Shown one piece after another: positions 18,601-26,675 of a stretch of DNA of 41,786 nt. Made by a program: the position numbers and the translations under genes. The stretch comes from an uncultured Flavonifractor sp. (lineage in GTDB: Bacteria > Bacillota > Clostridia > Oscillospirales > Oscillospiraceae). The stretch covers positions 1-41,786 of the forward strand of contig CANSQX010000007.1 of NCBI GenBank assembly GCA_947649225.1. Direction: 5' to 3'. Each line of letters starts with the position of its first letter. The stretch's first letter is position 1. Under the pieces are notes generated by a model. That model saw only the letters and a program-made list of their open reading frames with translations, searched no databases and was not told where the DNA came from.

Positions 18601-20676
18601 ACCGTCAATATCAGTCCGGCCAATGTGTGGGAGCTTGACGCCGTAGAGAACACTGATTACCTGAACCGGCCTGTTACGGTGAAAACGCCGGTGGAGGTGG
18701 ACATGAGCTTCCAGCTGGACCCGATAGCCACCGGGAACACGGCGGAGGGCATTTTCTACGACATGATGATTTGGTCCGACACTGCGCTGGAGTTTGAGCT
18801 CTATGCCCGGGACGACAATACCGCCAACGGCGGCTGGAGTGGCTGGGTCAAGCAGCCTACCTTTACTTATACCCTGCAGGAGGACGGCAGCTTCGTCTAT
18901 CGGACCATGGCCCAGGTGGTGCGCAGCGAGAGCGGCGGCACATCCTATGCCTTTAACGCCCTGTCCGACCTGATGGAGGGCGTGGCTTATCAGTACGCCA
19001 TCCATGTCACCCGGCTGAACGGCAACACCGACCGATCCACCTGGAACAAGACGGTAAACCTGCAGGTGACGGTTGCCGCCGGGGCCCAGAGCGATTTGCG
19101 GCTGGTGGCCAGCGGATCGACCGAGACCGATTGGCGGGATGCCAAGGAAGCCGGGGTCTACTCCATCGGCGTGCCCGACCCCTATACCCGCCGGGTGCCC
19201 TTCAGCGACACCAGCGCTCCTAAGCTGGTCTCCCCCTACCCCCGCTTTGACACGGGCGATACGGTGGCCAATATGACCTTCCTGCTGACCCGGCCGGGTA
19301 CGGTCTACTATGTGGTGACCCCGGTGAAGGTGGATGGCACTGAGCTGGACACCCCGGTGCCGCCCACGGCGATCAAGCTGGATAACAATGGAGTGGCCAT
19401 CAGCGGATCGGAGTATACGCCGCTCCCGACTACGGTGCCGGAGAGTGGATCGGACACGGGCCAAGGTGTTAACAGACCCACATATTTGTCCCTGCCAACA
19501 GAGGATACCATTATTAACAGCAACATCACAGAGAGCACCGTCCGGCAGGGACGCATTGCCAATAACGGGGCCAGCACCTGCACCGTCCACCTGACGGATT
19601 TGCAGCCCCTGACCACCTACTACGTCTATCTGATGTTCCAGGGAACCCAGCAGGTTGTGTCCGACTACGCAGAGTGCTATAAGTTTACCACAGAAGAGGT
19701 GAGCCGCCCGATTCTGAACTTGCAGGTGGTGAACAACTCTAACGTGGATGCCAGCGTGGACAAGACGGCCGAGGTCTATGCCAAGCTGCTGTATGCAGGC
19801 AACGTGGGCAGCCCGTTCAATGACCAGTTCTATTCCGAGACCAATATTGACGAGAAATATTACAATGCCACTGGGAGCGACGCAATGCCAGACCGGTTCA
19901 AGGATGCGACGTACACCGTGCTCCAAGCCATGATTGATTCCATTGGCTCCAGCGGCACCTGCTCGGTCTTCGACCAGTACGCCTCCATCGGCTTGAAAAA
20001 CACCGTGGCGTCGCTGATCCGGGAGGGCAACATCGGCAATACCATCGTGGACGGCTGGGGCCCACAGACCATTGAGCAGGACCGGCACGAGGTGATCAAA
20101 TTTGACGAGGAGCGCATGGACGAGGACAGCTCCTATATCTGCGTGGCGGTGGCCAAGAGCCCGCTGGGCTCGGGGGACGCTTTCCGCGCCGCCCGCCCGG
20201 TCCAGCTGGTAGACACCGAGTGGCCTCTGATCACCGATGTGGCCGTCAACCTCAACCATACTGTTGATGCGGCGACGGGCGCCGATAAAGTAAACGGCAA
20301 TGTTGTGGTCATCTTTAATAAGGTGCTGTATCTGCCGTTGGACAACCGCAATTACCCCCTCGCGCTGAATATGCAGTTGGGTAAGATTACATCCAACGGG
20401 GTTGATTACTGCGGACTTGGCGGGAAATTCAGACCCATGAATGATGGCGTTTCCATCCAGGAAGATGCCGTTGATAAGCTGGCGCCGACCAATACCCTCA
20501 TCTATACCTTTGAGGATGTGCAGAACCCCAACTATACGATTCCTCTGCCGCTGGGACTCTGCAACCGCTGGGGCTACAGCGCAGGCACCGGTTCTATCCG
20601 CCTCAGCTACGACAGACAGAACAACACGTTTAGCTATACCATCACGCCCGCCTCCTGGCAGGCGCCGGGAACCTAA
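15652..20676 (+). CDS. Giant SLH-domain surface protein
   Basis: This 1674-residue protein has a signal peptide (basic N-terminus, hydrophobic 18-36, likely cleavage after VQA near 40). Three S-layer homology domains follow (about 42-90, 96-150, 158-210; e.g. NISRAEFVTMVNRAYGYD, GYPDGSFRPQAEITRGEV) that should bind pyruvylated secondary cell-wall polymer. A beta-solenoid-like stretch comes next (about 218-480, repeated VTxxxVTLRNTVIAGDLYL-like strands), then several fibronectin/Ig-like modules with recurring TVYWAL, TLYWAV and TVYYVV strands and TSYDLYYVAKD turns (about 490-800, 1190-1350), and unassigned beta-rich sequence to the end. No C-terminal anchor is seen. The ATG at 15652 is chosen because AAAGGAA lies 11 nt upstream. 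It is probably a cell-surface structural or adhesive protein; ligand unknown. GC and codon use drift lower in 19440-19560 and 20270-20520. Confidence 0.88.
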   Translation: MSKTRREGSGKGRLRRAAAGLLALSLVCGLLPAVSQPVQAAGGESWAQTHLDKLVAWDVMRGDIEGNLDPDRNISRAEFVTMVNRAYGYDETGVNPFTDVESTAWYSDDISIAYTVGYFTGTSATTASPDRGLTREQAALLLGRNMMLQDTPGETLGYTDSRDFSEWSRNIIRAVTEAGVINGYPDGSFRPQAEITRGEVASMLTKALGTPVQEPGVHNLGSVYGNVTVTSSGVTLRNTVIAGDLYLTGGIGLGDVLLENVTVLGRIVTSGAGESNKGESSIILRNVKANEMILDSISNQFVTVRAEGDTDIASTSVRTPAYMEDMTPANLGFRYIELDGESGINLQLAGNVKEVVNLTPNSSLIVARGAAEKITVDEKAAGSTLAIDLGGRVKELNLDTGTTVSGGGDVDHVNINTAGSTLAVPPDTVTVRPGITAGIAGENMDSVTAAEFSEDPRLLAGYPVARNVAPTSASAVFSTNKRGTVYWALSALADGSVNEDDVISPPTYAGKILKSGNLPVAASKTEYSANITGLTTDGSYYLTAVMVDSRGQRSPVKVTAFTTPDDTVPAFATGYPTMSKITSTSGQVTVMTTKDCLVYYALLPQGSTAPRAQDFKLGVISGSLGYGSVDAVKNSTLPFTVNNIDLEEQVTYDLYLWLTDYDGAKSSSVQKVTFTTVDGTPPIVRHMDQTDAKAASVDMTYSMNEPGTLYWAVVKEGETFFRPLAGQTVPPQPADPAAKSQVESGMGALVKGSSPAARADTDIKFTISGLQGETSYDLYYVAKDKAGNYSDAVQKVTISTLDNNAPTVKQEFTRFNGSEEENNLMPLSDTDIRLVFSESVQGVETVLGQRRYDKFIELYRAVETAGSGQAADQARDVLATALQKYITMYVEPAGSQPGPAPVRPATRDEANPAPYDSEWVIDYRYATVTMEDGEMVITFPSETALNLSSGETYHFQLTGIADTSTAANLMGSTTLPSFTTVFSTVNISPANVWELDAVENTDYLNRPVTVKTPVEVDMSFQLDPIATGNTAEGIFYDMMIWSDTALEFELYARDDNTANGGWSGWVKQPTFTYTLQEDGSFVYRTMAQVVRSESGGTSYAFNALSDLMEGVAYQYAIHVTRLNGNTDRSTWNKTVNLQVTVAAGAQSDLRLVASGSTETDWRDAKEAGVYSIGVPDPYTRRVPFSDTSAPKLVSPYPRFDTGDTVANMTFLLTRPGTVYYVVTPVKVDGTELDTPVPPTAIKLDNNGVAISGSEYTPLPTTVPESGSDTGQGVNRPTYLSLPTEDTIINSNITESTVRQGRIANNGASTCTVHLTDLQPLTTYYVYLMFQGTQQVVSDYAECYKFTTEEVSRPILNLQVVNNSNVDASVDKTAEVYAKLLYAGNVGSPFNDQFYSETNIDEKYYNATGSDAMPDRFKDATYTVLQAMIDSIGSSGTCSVFDQYASIGLKNTVASLIREGNIGNTIVDGWGPQTIEQDRHEVIKFDEERMDEDSSYICVAVAKSPLGSGDAFRAARPVQLVDTEWPLITDVAVNLNHTVDAATGADKVNGNVVVIFNKVLYLPLDNRNYPLALNMQLGKITSNGVDYCGLGGKFRPMNDGVSIQEDAVDKLAPTNTLIYTFEDVQNPNYTIPLPLGLCNRWGYSAGTGSIRLSYDRQNNTFSYTITPASWQAPGT

Positions 20677-20757
20677 AGGCAGACCGCCGGGCGCGGGCGG
20701 AACCCGCCCGCGCCCTCCTCTTTGAGAAAACGCGAACCCCGCGAAGGAGTGCATACA

Positions 20758-23700
20758 ATGAAACAAAATCTTTTGCACCGCATGAGTGCGCTGCTGCTGG
20801 CCCTGGCGCTGGCCCTCTCCCTGGCTGTGCCTGCGCTGGCGGATGGTCCAGACATCGGAACCGATCTTAAAATCTCACTTCCGCCGGAGTTTACCTTGGC
20901 AGAAGGTGAGACGGACAACAGCAGCCTATTTGTTACGGTTGCGGAACAGCCGGCAGATACAACACTGAGCTATGAGTGGTCGAGCAGCGATGAAACGAAA
21001 GTTGAGGTAAGTGGTACTGACCCTACAGCCGTTGTAAAGGCGATTGGGCAGGGGACTGCTACAGTTACAGTAAAGGTTACTGCAACCTCCACCCTGACCG
21101 CAGATGTACCGCCTTCGGTTGAAAAAACTGCAACGTGTACTGTGACGGTTCGTGAGCAGCAGACAGTAGCAGTTACCGGTATTACATTGAGCGACCATGA
21201 GATTACGCTGGAGAAGGGGAAAAGCCAGACTCTGACAGCAATCGTAAGCCCTGAAAATGCTACCGATAAAACAGTTAACTGGAGCAGCAGCCCGGCAGGT
21301 ATCGTTACCGTAAGCGGCGGAAAGGTTACGGCGATGAATGAGGGCAAAGCGACCGTAACAGCAACAGCAGGCGATCAGTCGGACAAATGTGAGGTAACTG
21401 TGACCGCTAAGCAGCCGCCTCCTGAAGTTACCGTAGACCGTGTAACCCTCAGCCGTCAGGTGCTGACCATTGAGCCGGGCAGAAACGATTCGCTCCAGGT
21501 GACGGTCTATTACAGCAGCGGGAAGACCAATACCTCTACCTCCGCCGTCGAGTGGACGACCAGCAATTCTGAGGTGGCCACGGTGCAGGGCGGCCGGGTC
21601 TACGCCCAGAAGCCGGGCACGGCCATTATTACGGCCACCTCCAAGGAGGACAAGAGCAAATCCGTCGATTGTACGGTGACAGTGCCCAATATCTCAGTCA
21701 GCGGCGTGCAGGTGACACCGAGCCAGCGCCTGGATGTGGGCGGAACAGCGGTCATTACGGCAACCGTGACGCCGTCCAATGCCGACAACCGGAACATCAC
21801 CTGGAAGAGCGAGGACGAAAAAGTCGTGACGGTGAATCAGGACGGACTTCTGACGGGCGTGGCCCCCGGAAAGACCCAGATCATCGTGACGACGGAGGAT
21901 GGGAACCATACCGCCGCCTGCGAGGTGGAGGTCTCAGGCATTACCATCAGCCCCGCCACCCTGAATCTGATGGTTAACAAGGCGGATAACCTGAACTATG
22001 AGCAGTTCGGCGCCGCTATCGGTGCGGGCCGCGCCTCCTGGGAGAGCGAGGACACCTCCATTGCCTCGGTCAGCAGCGGCCGGGTCACAGGCCGGTCTAT
22101 CGGCACCACCAAAATCACGGTCACGATTGGGACCTACACCGCTACCGCCACCGTGACTGTGGGCGAAAACACCACCGGCCTCATCAAGGTGGACGGGAGC
22201 ATCCAGGCGGGCACCCCCTTCCGCTTCGAGGACCTGCGGGACCGGCTGGACAGCACCTGCCGCACCGCCCTGGGCACCTCCCTGACCTACATTACCAACG
22301 TGACCGTACCCACCAACCAGGGGATCCTCTACTATAACTACGTCTCCCCCGACGACCCGGGCTCCGGCGTGGCCACCAGCACCGATAAGTTCTACTACAG
22401 CGAGTCGGTCAACGGCCAGCGCACCATATCCGGCATTACCTTCGTCCCCAAGGCCGACTACAAGGGGAACGCCGTCATCACCTTCTCGGGCTACGGGGAC
22501 GGGCGGCAGTCCTTTGCAGGCACCATCCAGATTGAGGTGGAGGGTCAGGACGATGTGACCTATACCACCACCGCCAACGCCCCCGTCACCTTACAGGTCA
22601 ACGACTTCAACACCATCTGCCGCAGCAACACCGGCCGGGACCTGAACTATGTGATCTTCGAGCTTCCGCCCTCCGCCCGGGGCACCCTCTACTATAACTA
22701 CACCGGCCAGGCCGTCTATGCTGAGCAGGTGGTGGGCGGAACCCAGTACTTCCGGAACCGCAGCCCCCGCATCGACAGCATTACCTTTATTCCCGCCAAG
22801 GACTACACCGGCACCGTCCGCTTCTCCTACCGGGCGGTGGACACCTCCGCCGGAACCTACAACGGCCGGGTGACCATCCATGTGTCCACCTCCCAGTCCA
22901 GCGGCTCCGGCGATGTGAACTATGAGGGCGACCATGGAACCCGGATCCGCTTCCGGGCCTCCGACTTTAACACCGCCTGCCGGGAGGCCATCGGAGAGAC
23001 CCTGAACTACGTCCGCTTTACCCTGCCCCCCACCAGCGAGGGTACCCTCTACTATAACTACAGCAGCAGCTCCAGCAGCAACAACAAGGTTACAGAGGGG
23101 ACCCGCTACTACCGCTCCAGTACCCCCGCGCTGAACAATATCTCCTTCGTCCCGGCCTCCACGGCCTCCGACCGGGTGAGCATCGACTTTACCGGCTATG
23201 GCACCGACGGCGACCGCTTCTCCGGTACGGTGGTTATCCAGTACGGCGACGAGGACGGCGAGGACAGCGACGGCGCTGTCTCCTACACCACCCGATCCGG
23301 CCGGGCCATTGAGTTTGACGCCGCCGACTTCAATGATATGTGCCGGGAGGTGACGGGCGCAAACCTGAGCTATGTCCGCTTTGAGGAGCTGCCCGCCTCC
23401 AGCCGGGGCACCCTGTACTACAACTACACCAGCAGCTCCAGCACCGGCAGCCGGGTGTCCGAGAGCACCCGCTACTACCGCAGCGGCACCAGCCCCATGC
23501 TGTCCAAGGTCTCCTTTGTGCCAAAGAGCGGCTATACCGGTACCGTGTCCATTCCCTTCATCGGGTACGACGTGAACAACCGGCGCATCGACGGCCGGGT
23601 CCGCATCACCGTGGAGGAGAGCACGGTGGATCAGACGGTGCGCTATGCGGTGCGTACCGGCGGCAGCGTCACCTTTAACGCCTCCGATTTTAACAGTCTG

Positions 23701-24879
23701 TGCCAGGAGGTGGAGAGCTCCAACCTAAACTATGTGCGTTTCGAGCTGCCCGCCTCCAGCCGGGGGACCCTCTACTACCAGTCCGGAAGCGGCTCCAGCA
23801 GCTCCAGGCAGAAGGTGAACGCCTCCACCAGCTACTACCGCACCGGCAGCAACCGCCTGCTGGACGATGTGAGCTTCGAGGCCGCCGGGAGCTATACCGG
23901 CACTGTGAACATTTCCTTCACCGCCACCTGCTCCAACGGCCGGAGGTTCAGCGGCAATGTGGAGATCCGGGTCTATGAGCCGGTGGCCGAGGCCGTCCGC
24001 TATTCCAGCGGCGCCCTCCCCACGACCCTGCGGGGCTCCGATTTCCGCCGGGTGTGCAACGCCCTGCTCAAGGAGGACCTGTCCTACATCCAGTTCACCA
24101 GCCTGCCTGATTCCTCCGCCGGGCGGCTCTATCAGAACTACAGCGGCTACCGCACCGGGACGCCGGTGACTGCCAACACCAGCTACTATTACAGCGGCAC
24201 CCCCGGCCTGGACAGCCTGACCTTTGTGCCCCGGGCTGGGTTCCAGGGGACCGCCCACTTCGCCTACACTGCCCGAGACGGCAGCGGCGACCGGATCAAC
24301 GGTACCGTGGAGATTACCGTCTTCCATGAGGGATCCAGCTACTTCAGCGACCTGTACGACTACGGCTGGGCGGCCCCTGCCGTGGACTTTCTGCATGACA
24401 GCGGCGTGGTCTCGGGCACCGGCAGCGGGACGTTCGGTCCGTCCCAGTCCATCCAGCGGTGCGACTTCGTGCTGATGCTCTGCCGGGCCTTTGACCTCAA
24501 CACCGGAGGCAGCAGCAGCTTCCCCGATGTGCCGGCGGGGAGCTACTACGCCCAGGCCGTGGCCACCGCCCGGGAGCTGGGGATCGCCACCGGAAGCAAC
24601 GGCCGGTTTATGCCCTACAGCGCCATCACCCGGCAGGACGCCATGGTGATGCTCCAGCGGGCCTTGATTGCCTCGGGCCAGAGCGTGCCCGGGGGGGATA
24701 CCACTGTTCTGTCCTCCTACGCGGACGGCGGCCAGACTGCGGGCTACGCCAGGAACGCCATGGCCTCCATGGTCCAGCTGGGCGTGCTGAGCGGCAACGA
24801 CGCCCGAAGGCTCATGCCCCAGGGCACGGTGACCCGGGCCGAGATGGCCGTGATTCTGCACCGGGTGATGACGATGTGA
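20758..24879 (+). CDS. Big2-repeat/novel-repeat surface protein with C-terminal SLH domains
   Basis: This 1373-residue secreted protein follows AAGGAG at 20744-20749. It has a signal peptide (1-27, ending PALADG). Four or so bacterial Ig-like (Big2) domains follow (about 30-475; pattern VTGITLSxxxITLEKG...WSSS...VTVSGGKVTAMNEGKATVTATA). Then come six tandem repeats of about 120 residues (about 480-1190) sharing DFNxxCRE, LNYVRF, GTLYYNY, YYRS and FVPxxxYTGTV. Three C-terminal SLH domains (about 1194-1373; TFGPSQSIQRCDFVLML, MPYSAITRQDAMVMLQRAL, MPQGTVTRAEMAVILHRVM) should hold it to the wall. SLH domains are at the C-terminus here and at the N-terminus in the preceding protein. The first Big2 region (20860-21470) is visibly poorer in GC. 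Probable S-layer-attached adhesin or filament; ligand unknown. Confidence 0.88.
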   Translation: MKQNLLHRMSALLLALALALSLAVPALADGPDIGTDLKISLPPEFTLAEGETDNSSLFVTVAEQPADTTLSYEWSSSDETKVEVSGTDPTAVVKAIGQGTATVTVKVTATSTLTADVPPSVEKTATCTVTVREQQTVAVTGITLSDHEITLEKGKSQTLTAIVSPENATDKTVNWSSSPAGIVTVSGGKVTAMNEGKATVTATAGDQSDKCEVTVTAKQPPPEVTVDRVTLSRQVLTIEPGRNDSLQVTVYYSSGKTNTSTSAVEWTTSNSEVATVQGGRVYAQKPGTAIITATSKEDKSKSVDCTVTVPNISVSGVQVTPSQRLDVGGTAVITATVTPSNADNRNITWKSEDEKVVTVNQDGLLTGVAPGKTQIIVTTEDGNHTAACEVEVSGITISPATLNLMVNKADNLNYEQFGAAIGAGRASWESEDTSIASVSSGRVTGRSIGTTKITVTIGTYTATATVTVGENTTGLIKVDGSIQAGTPFRFEDLRDRLDSTCRTALGTSLTYITNVTVPTNQGILYYNYVSPDDPGSGVATSTDKFYYSESVNGQRTISGITFVPKADYKGNAVITFSGYGDGRQSFAGTIQIEVEGQDDVTYTTTANAPVTLQVNDFNTICRSNTGRDLNYVIFELPPSARGTLYYNYTGQAVYAEQVVGGTQYFRNRSPRIDSITFIPAKDYTGTVRFSYRAVDTSAGTYNGRVTIHVSTSQSSGSGDVNYEGDHGTRIRFRASDFNTACREAIGETLNYVRFTLPPTSEGTLYYNYSSSSSSNNKVTEGTRYYRSSTPALNNISFVPASTASDRVSIDFTGYGTDGDRFSGTVVIQYGDEDGEDSDGAVSYTTRSGRAIEFDAADFNDMCREVTGANLSYVRFEELPASSRGTLYYNYTSSSSTGSRVSESTRYYRSGTSPMLSKVSFVPKSGYTGTVSIPFIGYDVNNRRIDGRVRITVEESTVDQTVRYAVRTGGSVTFNASDFNSLCQEVESSNLNYVRFELPASSRGTLYYQSGSGSSSSRQKVNASTSYYRTGSNRLLDDVSFEAAGSYTGTVNISFTATCSNGRRFSGNVEIRVYEPVAEAVRYSSGALPTTLRGSDFRRVCNALLKEDLSYIQFTSLPDSSAGRLYQNYSGYRTGTPVTANTSYYYSGTPGLDSLTFVPRAGFQGTAHFAYTARDGSGDRINGTVEITVFHEGSSYFSDLYDYGWAAPAVDFLHDSGVVSGTGSGTFGPSQSIQRCDFVLMLCRAFDLNTGGSSSFPDVPAGSYYAQAVATARELGIATGSNGRFMPYSAITRQDAMVMLQRALIASGQSVPGGDTTVLSSYADGGQTAGYARNAMASMVQLGVLSGNDARRLMPQGTVTRAEMAVILHRVMTM

Positions 24880-24894
24880 CGAGGAGGGAGAGAG

Positions 24895-25617
24895 ATGGAG
24901 GCAACGACGCAGACCGAGGAGCGGCTGCTCTCGGAGAGCCAGGACGGAGAGGTCCAGGACGGCGGGGCCCCGGAAGAGACCCTGGTCGATATGCTCAACC
25001 TCTACGAGGGTATGACCATTGAGGTTCTTACCCTGGATAACAAGCTGACCTTTGTGGGCAAGGTGATGCGGTTTAACGGCACCACCATCACCATTCGGGA
25101 TTCCGTCGGCCGGGAGTTGCCGCCGGTACTCTACAACAAGGAGATTAAGCTTCGCTGCTTCCAGGGCGCGGACACTTTGGTGATGCACGGTCAGGTATGC
25201 GGCAGCAACCGGCAGATCTGGAAGGTAGACCGGTTGAAAAACATGTTTGTGGAGGAGAAAAGAGCCTTTTTCCGCCAGGGCGTCAACCTGACGGTTCAGG
25301 TGGTCTGCGAGCGGCTGGGGGAGGACGCCCGGCAGTGCCGCGTGCTGGACGTGAGTGCCGGCGGGCTCCTGCTCCGCAGCCGCGAGCCCTTCGAGGAGGG
25401 CGACCTGCTGTCGGTGGACGGCGTGCGGGTGGTGAAGGAGGAGGCCCCCTTCTCTTTCCTCTGCCGGGTGCGGGGGGTGCGGCCGGGGGACTGGAGCGGC
25501 CGCCTGTTCGGTTGCCAGTTCACGGAGCTCGCCTCCAAGGAGGAGGACCGGCTGCTCCGGGCGATCTTCACTGCCCAGCGGAGGGATATCCAGAACAAAA
25601 AGGACTTCGAGGGATAA
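24895..25617 (+). CDS. PilZ-domain protein 2 (YcgR-like c-di-GMP effector)
   Basis: The 240-residue protein starts 15 nt after the SLH gene, with GAGGAGGGAGAG directly before its ATG. After an acidic N-terminal segment (1-30) comes a YcgR-N-like barrel (about 31-115; YEGMTIEVLTLDNKLTFVG) and a PilZ domain (about 118-230) with intact RAFFR (R123, R127) and DVSAGG (152-157). It should therefore bind c-di-GMP, and the two-barrel layout matches flagellar brake proteins such as YcgR. It is clearly not a simple duplicate of PilZ protein 1, since the N-terminal halves differ. It ends the operon and is followed by a terminator. Whether it brakes the motor or controls the SLH proteins is open. Confidence 0.87.
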   Translation: MEATTQTEERLLSESQDGEVQDGGAPEETLVDMLNLYEGMTIEVLTLDNKLTFVGKVMRFNGTTITIRDSVGRELPPVLYNKEIKLRCFQGADTLVMHGQVCGSNRQIWKVDRLKNMFVEEKRAFFRQGVNLTVQVVCERLGEDARQCRVLDVSAGGLLLRSREPFEEGDLLSVDGVRVVKEEAPFSFLCRVRGVRPGDWSGRLFGCQFTELASKEEDRLLRAIFTAQRRDIQNKKDFEG

Positions 25618-25642
25618 GCCGTTCCACCGAAGATAGGATTTG

Positions 25643-25684
25643 TGCGGCGGATGGGAGCTCTGCTCTGATCCGCCGCATTTTATT
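25643..25684 (+). terminator. Intrinsic terminator of the PilZ-SLH operon
   Basis: TGCGGCGGAT (25643-25652) pairs with ATCCGCCGCA (25668-25677) and is followed by TTTTATT. It lies 25 nt after the stop of PilZ protein 2. Confidence 0.85.
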
Positions 25685-25748
25685 ATGGCGGCTGGCAATT
25701 TTGTTTTCGCTCAGGAAAATGAAAAGTTTGTGCAAAAATAGGAAGAAA

Positions 25749-25825
25749 AAAGGAGTGAGATGGGCTTTCGCGATTAAGGACCCGCCGCAGACAGCCTGAA
25801 GCGGGCTACAGGCTCCGGCGGGTCC
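25749..25825 (+). other. Tiny ORF with strong ribosome site abutting a hairpin
   Basis: AAAGGAG (25749-25755) is followed 4 nt later by ATG at 25760 and a five-residue frame, MGFRD, ending in TAA at 25777. At the next base begins a hairpin, GGACCCGCCG (25778-25787) with CGGCGGGTCC (25816-25825), plus an inner AGCCTG/CAGGCT stem. The arrangement resembles a leader peptide or a stand-alone small RNA, but no promoter is evident directly upstream, and short frames arise often by chance. Confidence 0.3.
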
Positions 25826-25920
25826 GCTATATGCATTTTACTGAGGCGAAAAAAGGGAAAAGTCGGGAAAGAGACCTAAAGTTTACCGTGTTTCACCGGG
25901 GGAGACAGTGATATTCACGC

Positions 25921-25949
25921 TTGCATTCTGACGTGCGCTATGCTATAAT
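25921..25949 (+). promoter_or_regulatory. Sigma-A promoter of the flagellar operon
   Basis: TTGCAT (25921-25926) and TATAAT (25944-25949) are separated by 17 nt. The predicted start near 25956 gives a leader of about 310 nt before flgB. No sigma-D-type box was seen here, as expected for an early flagellar operon. Confidence 0.85.
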
Positions 25950-25955
25950 TTCTTA

Positions 25956-26264
25956 AGTCATCCCTATGTAGAGCGGGCCATATAGTGAGGACAGACCCAG
26001 GCAAACAGGGGATTTTAGTGCATTGCATAGCACCGGTTTCTTTGGGTCAGGATATTTTTGGACGAAATTGGGGATTGATTTTTTCCCTGCAGTGCCCCAT
26101 AATGGGCGACAAGAGGATAACGGGGCCGCTATCTGAGGCGCACGGCGCGCCTGGGCGCCGTGGGCACGGGAGGGCAGGGAAGGCCGCCCGTGCCTCAGCG
26201 CGTTTTGTGTGGGCTGACCAGCGGTGCGCCCCAGAGCAGGTTTTGGGAAGAAGGAGAGCCGAGC
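25956..26264 (+). promoter_or_regulatory. Long structured leader of the flgB operon
   Basis: This gene-free stretch contains two foldable modules. Module 1 is closed by GACCCA (25994-25999) with TGGGTC (26043-26048) and contains a GTGC/GCAC hairpin (26018-26033). Module 2 is a possible three-way junction: CTGAGGC (26133-26139) with GCCTCAG (26192-26198) encloses CACGGCGC/GCGCCGTG (26141-26162) and GGCACGGG/CCCGTGCC (26163-26194). The last helix overlaps the closing helix by three bases, so the two compete in part. CGCGTTTTG follows. It does not match a riboswitch family I can name. Confidence 0.45.
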
Positions 26265-26651
26265 ATGGATTTTTTGTCAAACAACACAGAGCGGCTGATG
26301 GAACGGTCGATGGGGTTCCTGTGGACCAAGCAGGCGGCCCTGCTGGACAACATTGCCAACGCTGAGACCCCGAACTACAAAGCCAAGGTGGTCACCTTTG
26401 AAGAGAACCTGCGGGAACAGCTGGAGCGGGCCGGCCGCAGCAATACCCCCCGCCGGTCCGTCCGGAAGGTCCTGGACAGCGCCCAGGTCTCTGTGGCCGA
26501 GCCCCAGGAGTCCGTGCGTATGGACGACAACGGCGTCAATATCACCGAGCAGAATGTAGAGGTTGTGCGCAACGCCTTCCAGCTTCAGTATGTGATGCAG
26601 TCTATTTCCAGCAACTTGTCCGTTCTGCGCATGGCAGTGCGCGGCCAGTAA
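26265..26651 (+). CDS. flgB: Flagellar basal-body rod protein FlgB
   Basis: FlgB is a proximal rod protein assembled onto the FliE-FliF base after export through the flagellar type III system. The 128-residue protein has the conserved N-terminal rod motif (QAALLDNIANAETPNYKAK) and a C-terminal helix (NVEVVRNAFQLQYVMQSIS) that pack together in axial proteins; there is no signal peptide, as expected. GAAGGAGAG precedes the ATG. It is first in the operon, 24 nt before flgC. Confidence 0.95.
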   Translation: MDFLSNNTERLMERSMGFLWTKQAALLDNIANAETPNYKAKVVTFEENLREQLERAGRSNTPRRSVRKVLDSAQVSVAEPQESVRMDDNGVNITEQNVEVVRNAFQLQYVMQSISSNLSVLRMAVRGQ

Positions 26652-26675
26652 GCCCGGCAGGGGAGGTTTTTTGTT

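Noticed and set aside
15583..20778. Long antisense frame opposite SLH protein 1
   Set aside because: It has low-complexity translation, no ribosome site, and is opposite a gene with clear signal peptide and SLH domains.
25990..26050. GEMM-I c-di-GMP riboswitch in the flgB leader
   Set aside because: AGGCAAAC resembles part of the conserved core, but the partner GGACGCAAAGCC segment and GAAA tetraloop hairpin are missing.
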